Origin: Humitalea sp050632385 | GTDB taxonomy: Bacteria; Pseudomonadota; Alphaproteobacteria; Acetobacterales; Acetobacteraceae | DNA: 64,000 bases | Direction: 5' to 3' | NCBI RefSeq assembly: GCF_050632385.1 | Contig: NZ_CP192599.1 | Span: 2,914,001-2,978,000, forward strand | In this document: in pieces, positions 60,679-64,000 of the stretch | How positions within the stretch are numbered: the stretch's first letter is position 1 | How the letters are laid out: each line of letters starts with the position of its first letter | Translations under genes and position numbers: made by a program | The notes under the pieces: model-generated | What the model was told of the DNA's origin: nothing | What the model saw: the letters and a program-made list of their open reading frames with translations, nothing else | Databases searched by the model: none

Positions 60679-62457
60679 TCAGGCGGGTTCGGTCGCCTTG
60701 GGCAGCGCCTGCACGGCCAGTTGCGTCTTGACCAATTCGGCGAAGCGCCCGTCCAGCCGCACCAGGTCGGAAAAACTGCCGCGTTCGGCGATGCTGCCGG
60801 ATTCGAACACCAGGATCACATCCGCATCCTTCACCGTCGAAAGCCGGTGGGCGATGATGAAGGTGGTCCGCCCGGCCATCAGCGCGGTCAGCGCCTTCTG
60901 CACCCGCGCCTCGGTGGCGGTGTCGAGCGCGCTGGTCGCTTCGTCCAGGATCAGCACCGGCGGATCCTTCAGCAGCGCCCGCGCGATGGACAGCCGCTGC
61001 TTCTGGCCGCCGGACAGGCTGGTGCCGCGTTCGCCGACCATGGTGTCCAGCCCATGCGGCTGGCGCTGGATGAAGTCCCAGGCCTCGGCCATGCGGCAGG
61101 CGCGTTCGATCTGTTCGGCCGTCGCATCCGGCCGTCCGACCAACAGGTTCTCGCGGATGGTACGGTTGAACAGCATGCTGTCCTGGAACACCACGCCGAT
61201 ATGGCGACGCAGGCTGTCGAGGCTGAGGTCCCGCAAATCATGCCCGTCCAGCGTGATGCGCCCATGGCCCGGATCCCACAGCCGCTGCATCAGCGCCATG
61301 CAGGTGGACTTGCCCGCACCGGTCTGGCCGACCAGCGCGATGGTCTGGCCGGGGATAACGTCGAAGGACACGTCGCGCAGGATCAAGGGTCCGCCGGGGT
61401 AGCCGAAGCCCACGCCCTCGAACGCCACCGCGCCGACGGCGGTCGGCAGGTCCATCGCATCGGGGCTTTCGGCCACGCTGGATTTCGCATCCAGGATGCC
61501 GAACATCTCCTCCAGGCTGGGCAATTGGAAGACCAGGCTGGACAGGAAGGCGACGGCACTTTCCAGCCGCCCGATCAGCAGGGTGGCCATGCCCATGAAG
61601 GACACGATCTCACCCACCGTCGCCTCGCCACGCAGATGCAGCACGGTGCCGAGCACGAAGATCGCGATGACGCAGAGCGTGCTGGCGGACCGTGTCAGCA
61701 CCGCGACCAGCGCCCACCAGTTCAGCACCGGGAATTGGTTGTCGATCACCTGGCGCGCGATGTCGCCGAACAGCCCGGCCTCCGCCTTCAGGCGGGTGAA
61801 GGCCTGCACGACCATGACATTGGCCAGCGCGTCCTGGACATTGCCGGCCAGGCGGGTGTGCAGCGCCTCCACCCGCGCCTGGGCCTTGTGGGTGCGGGCG
61901 ACGACGACGGCGGCGATGACGCAGAACAGCACCACCAGCATGATCAGCAGCAGCCCAAGCCGCCAGTTCAGGAACAGCGTCAGCGGCAGCAACACCAGGG
62001 CGGCGATCGCCGTGGTCAGGTGTTCGCGGAAGAAGGACAGCCACAGCCCGAACAGATGATCGGTGCCGACCAGCATGATCTTCATCAGCCGGCCCGATTG
62101 CGTATCGCCATGGAACGACAGCGGCAGCGACAGCACATGCTGGAAATACCGGTGCATGATCGCAAGCCGGTTGCGATGCGCCATCCGGTCGGCCAGCAGC
62201 GACACCGACACATTCGCCAGGATGCCCGTCACCCCGACCAGCGCCCAGAGCGAGAGCAGCGACACCGCCTCCGTCCAGACCGCGTCGCGCGGCATGGTGT
62301 CGGAGCGCGACAGCAGGTCCACCACCCGGCCGAACAACACCGGTTCCAGAAACGACAGGCCGGCGAGCGCGACCGCGGCGAAGGCCAGGAACCACGCAAC
62401 CCGCCTGTCCGGGGCGAGCAAGGTCAAGACGCGCGAATAGACCCTGATGAACCGCAT
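60679..62457 (-). CDS. ndvA: Cyclic beta-1,2-glucan-type ABC exporter, NdvA/ChvA-like
   Basis: This 592-aa protein fuses a membrane domain (about residues 1-330, six helices) to an ABC ATPase (340-580) with Walker A GQTGAGKS at about 377-384, LSGGQKQRLSIARAL and DEATSALD. The membrane part resembles NdvA of Sinorhizobium in EPVLFGRVVDLL, LFGLWLSFFREHLTT and NWWALVAVLTRSASTL. NdvA exports periplasmic cyclic beta-1,2-glucan. The glucan synthase NdvB is not in the window, so the actual substrate could differ. The start at 62457 is the only good start for the frame. Confidence 0.88.
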   Translation of the reverse strand: MRFIRVYSRVLTLLAPDRRVAWFLAFAAVALAGLSFLEPVLFGRVVDLLSRSDTMPRDAVWTEAVSLLSLWALVGVTGILANVSVSLLADRMAHRNRLAIMHRYFQHVLSLPLSFHGDTQSGRLMKIMLVGTDHLFGLWLSFFREHLTTAIAALVLLPLTLFLNWRLGLLLIMLVVLFCVIAAVVVARTHKAQARVEALHTRLAGNVQDALANVMVVQAFTRLKAEAGLFGDIARQVIDNQFPVLNWWALVAVLTRSASTLCVIAIFVLGTVLHLRGEATVGEIVSFMGMATLLIGRLESAVAFLSSLVFQLPSLEEMFGILDAKSSVAESPDAMDLPTAVGAVAFEGVGFGYPGGPLILRDVSFDVIPGQTIALVGQTGAGKSTCMALMQRLWDPGHGRITLDGHDLRDLSLDSLRRHIGVVFQDSMLFNRTIRENLLVGRPDATAEQIERACRMAEAWDFIQRQPHGLDTMVGERGTSLSGGQKQRLSIARALLKDPPVLILDEATSALDTATEARVQKALTALMAGRTTFIIAHRLSTVKDADVILVFESGSIAERGSFSDLVRLDGRFAELVKTQLAVQALPKATEPA

Positions 62458-62622
62458 GTCGCCTCCAGAAAACCCAGCCTTACCGACGCCCGCAGCCTCG
62501 CGGATGGTTCAACGCCACCAGAAGGCCGCTTGCAAGACGCCATCTGTATGCGGCAACAACAGGGCAACGGAACGAGCCGGGCGACAGACCCTTTTGGCCG
62601 GACCGATCGAGGGAAACGATTC

Positions 62623-63633
62623 ATGAGCATCACACGCCGTTCCACCTTGGGCGCCAGCCTTGCGCTCGCCGGGCTTTGCGCGCCGGCGCTGACCACGCCG
62701 GCCCTGGCCCAGGGCAGTTTCCCGACCCGGCCGATCCGCCTGATCGTCCCCTTCCCGCCCGCCGGCACCACCGACATCGCGGCCCGTATCCTGGCCGAAC
62801 GGTTGCAGGCGCGGCTTGGCCAGGCGGTGACGGTGGAAAACCGCCCCGGCGCCGGCGGCAACATCGGCAGCGATGTCGTCGCCAAGGCCGAACCGGATGG
62901 CTACACCCTGCTGATGCAGACGGTGTCCTCCGGCGCCATCAACTACGGGCTCTACGGCGCGCGCATGCCCTACAGGCCCGAGGAACTGGCCGCCGTCGGC
63001 CTGATGCTGCGGGTGCCGAACGCGATCTTCGTGACCAACGCCCTGCCCGTCCGCACGCTGGGTGAGCTTGTGGCCTATGCCAAGGCGAACCCGGGCAAGC
63101 TGAACATCGGCTCCTCCGGCGCCGGCACCAGCCTGCACATGACCGGCGAATTGCTGAAGCTGGAGGCCGGGATCGACATGACCCACGTGCCCTTCCGCGG
63201 CGCCGGCCCGATGCTGGCGGAGAACATCGCCGGGCGGGTCGAGGTGGGGGTGGACAACCTGCCCTCGGTCATCGGCCATATCCGCGATGGGCGCCTGCGG
63301 GCGCTGGCGGTCACCACGGCCACCCGTTCGCCCGCCCTGCCCGATGTGCCGACGACGGCCGAGGCCGGCTTCCCCGGCGTGGAGGCCACCGCCTGGTTCG
63401 GCGTGCAGGCGCCGGCGCGCACGCCACCCGCCGTCATCGAACGCCTGGGCACGGCGATCGACCTGATCGTGAAGGAGCCCGAGGCGGCGGCCCGGATCGC
63501 CGACCTCGGCGGCATGCCGCCGGCGCTGACGCCGGATGGCGGGACCTCCCCCGCGACGTTTGAGGCGTTCACGCGGGCCGAGATCGCCAAGTGGGGTGCC
63601 ATCGTGCGGCGGTCTGGCGCGACCGCGGACTAA
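62623..63633 (+). CDS. Bug-type (TctC family) periplasmic solute-binding protein
   Basis: The 336-aa protein starts MSITRRSTLGASLALAG, a twin-arginine-like signal ending ALAQ. The Bug pattern follows: TRPIRLIVPFPPAGTTDIAARILAERL, VENRPGAGGNIGSDVVAKAEPDGYTLL, and late ALPDVPTTAEAGFPGVEA. It would bind a carboxylated solute; TctA/TctB partners are absent here. GAGGGA lies ten bases before the ATG. A huge open frame beginning at 60262 crosses ndvA on the opposite strand and is not real. A similar gene follows 74 bases later. Confidence 0.93.
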   Translation: MSITRRSTLGASLALAGLCAPALTTPALAQGSFPTRPIRLIVPFPPAGTTDIAARILAERLQARLGQAVTVENRPGAGGNIGSDVVAKAEPDGYTLLMQTVSSGAINYGLYGARMPYRPEELAAVGLMLRVPNAIFVTNALPVRTLGELVAYAKANPGKLNIGSSGAGTSLHMTGELLKLEAGIDMTHVPFRGAGPMLAENIAGRVEVGVDNLPSVIGHIRDGRLRALAVTTATRSPALPDVPTTAEAGFPGVEATAWFGVQAPARTPPAVIERLGTAIDLIVKEPEAAARIADLGGMPPALTPDGGTSPATFEAFTRAEIAKWGAIVRRSGATAD

Positions 63634-63707
63634 GGGTCAGGCCCTGGCCGTTGCCCCGCGTGGGGGCAGCGGCTAGGCAGCACGAAACGTTCCAAGGGAG
63701 ATCGCCA

Positions 63708-64000
63708 ATGCTGACCCTGCCGCGCCGTCAGGCCCTGATCGCCGCTGCCGCCGCATCCTTCGCCGGCCCCGCCGTCGCGCAAACCCCCTGGATGCCGTCC
63801 CGCCCGGTGCGGCTGATCGTGCCCTTCGTCGGTGGTGGCGCGACGGATGTGACCGCGCGGATCCTGGCCGAACGGATGGGCGTGCTGCTCGGCCAGCCGG
63901 TCGTGGTGGACAACCGGCCGGGTGCGGGCGGCAACCTCGGCGCCGATATCGTCGCCAAGGCCGATCCGGATGGGCATACGCTGCTGATGTGCACGATCGG
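63708..64000 (+). CDS. Bug-type (TctC family) periplasmic solute-binding protein (partial, runs off window)
   Basis: The reading frame from the ATG at 63708 gives at least 97 residues up to the window end. The signal MLTLPRRQALIAAAAAS, with a twin-arginine pair and cleavage after AVAQ, is followed by SRPVRLIVPFVGGGATDVTARILAERM and VDNRPGAGGNLGADIVAKADPDGHTLL, the Bug start. It is a paralog of the gene just upstream, probably from tandem duplication. An AAGGGAG stretch precedes the ATG. Confidence 0.92.
   Translation, partial: MLTLPRRQALIAAAAASFAGPAVAQTPWMPSRPVRLIVPFVGGGATDVTARILAERMGVLLGQPVVVDNRPGAGGNLGADIVAKADPDGHTLLMCTI

Noticed and set aside
60262..62622. Upstream part of a 1,123-aa plus-strand open frame ending in the Bug gene
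   Set aside because: It runs across ndvA and the CBS gene on the opposite strand. The genuine protein starts at the ATG at 62623 with a signal peptide and GAGGGA upstream.

Overview
This is a GC-rich bacterial window, most likely from an alphaproteobacterium of the Acetobacteraceae (Roseomonas-like) type. That placement is an inference. It rests on an imp-type type VI secretion (T6SS) operon with two TssC paralogs, an Hsp20-DUF1150 gene pair, an NdvA-type glucan exporter and several Bug (TctC-type) solute-binding proteins. I computed no identity values or GC content and ran no searches.

Layout. (1) Positions 1-7156, minus strand: a branched-chain amino-acid-type ABC system (livG, livF, livK, livH, livM) runs into a DUF1028 gene and then two Opp/Dpp-type ABC ATPases, the last one cut by the window edge. 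(2) Positions 7441-28421, plus strand: a two-partner secretion locus with an outer-membrane TpsB transporter and a 5,344-aa TpsA exoprotein. TpsA contains nineteen near-identical 93-aa repeats. A lipoprotein with a C-terminal CHAT (caspase-like) peptidase domain follows immediately. (3) Positions 28653-48500: a T6SS region. It has a membrane Ser/Thr kinase with a DUF4384-like domain (plus strand). On the minus strand the transcription order is tssA, tssB, tssC, a second tssC, tagJ, tssE, tssF, tssG, two paralogous methyltransferases, an OmpA-like protein and a membrane-anchored HELGH metallopeptidase. clpV and hcp lie divergently on the plus strand. TssJ, TssK, TssL, TssM, VgrG and an FHA protein are not in the window. 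(4) Positions 48558-54070: protocatechuate catabolism (Bug protein, pcaH, pcaG, pcaB), a divergent quinate/shikimate dehydrogenase and a TetR regulator. A perfect palindrome sits in the shared promoter and a fold-back repeat sits at the tetR 3' end. (5) Positions 54159-64000: an uncharacterised beta-barrel protein, hsp20-DUF1150, mscL, a TRAP transporter (dctP, dctQ, dctM), a CBS-domain protein, an ndvA-like exporter, and two tandem Bug genes (the second partial).

How it fits together. The transporters and pca genes suggest a soil or water heterotroph using peptides, amino acids, C4-dicarboxylate-like acids and plant-derived aromatics. The TPS and T6SS loci are the surface and antagonism machinery. 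The most unusual parts are the TPS-CHAT locus, whose repeat array has recently expanded (including a duplicated seven-unit block), and the T6SS operon tail carrying two methyltransferases and a membrane metallopeptidase.

No gene-free stretch exceeds 300 bases. The largest gaps are 7157-7440, 28422-28652, 43692-43914, 45052-45265 and 59922-60138. No tRNA, rRNA, CRISPR array or intact insertion sequence was seen.
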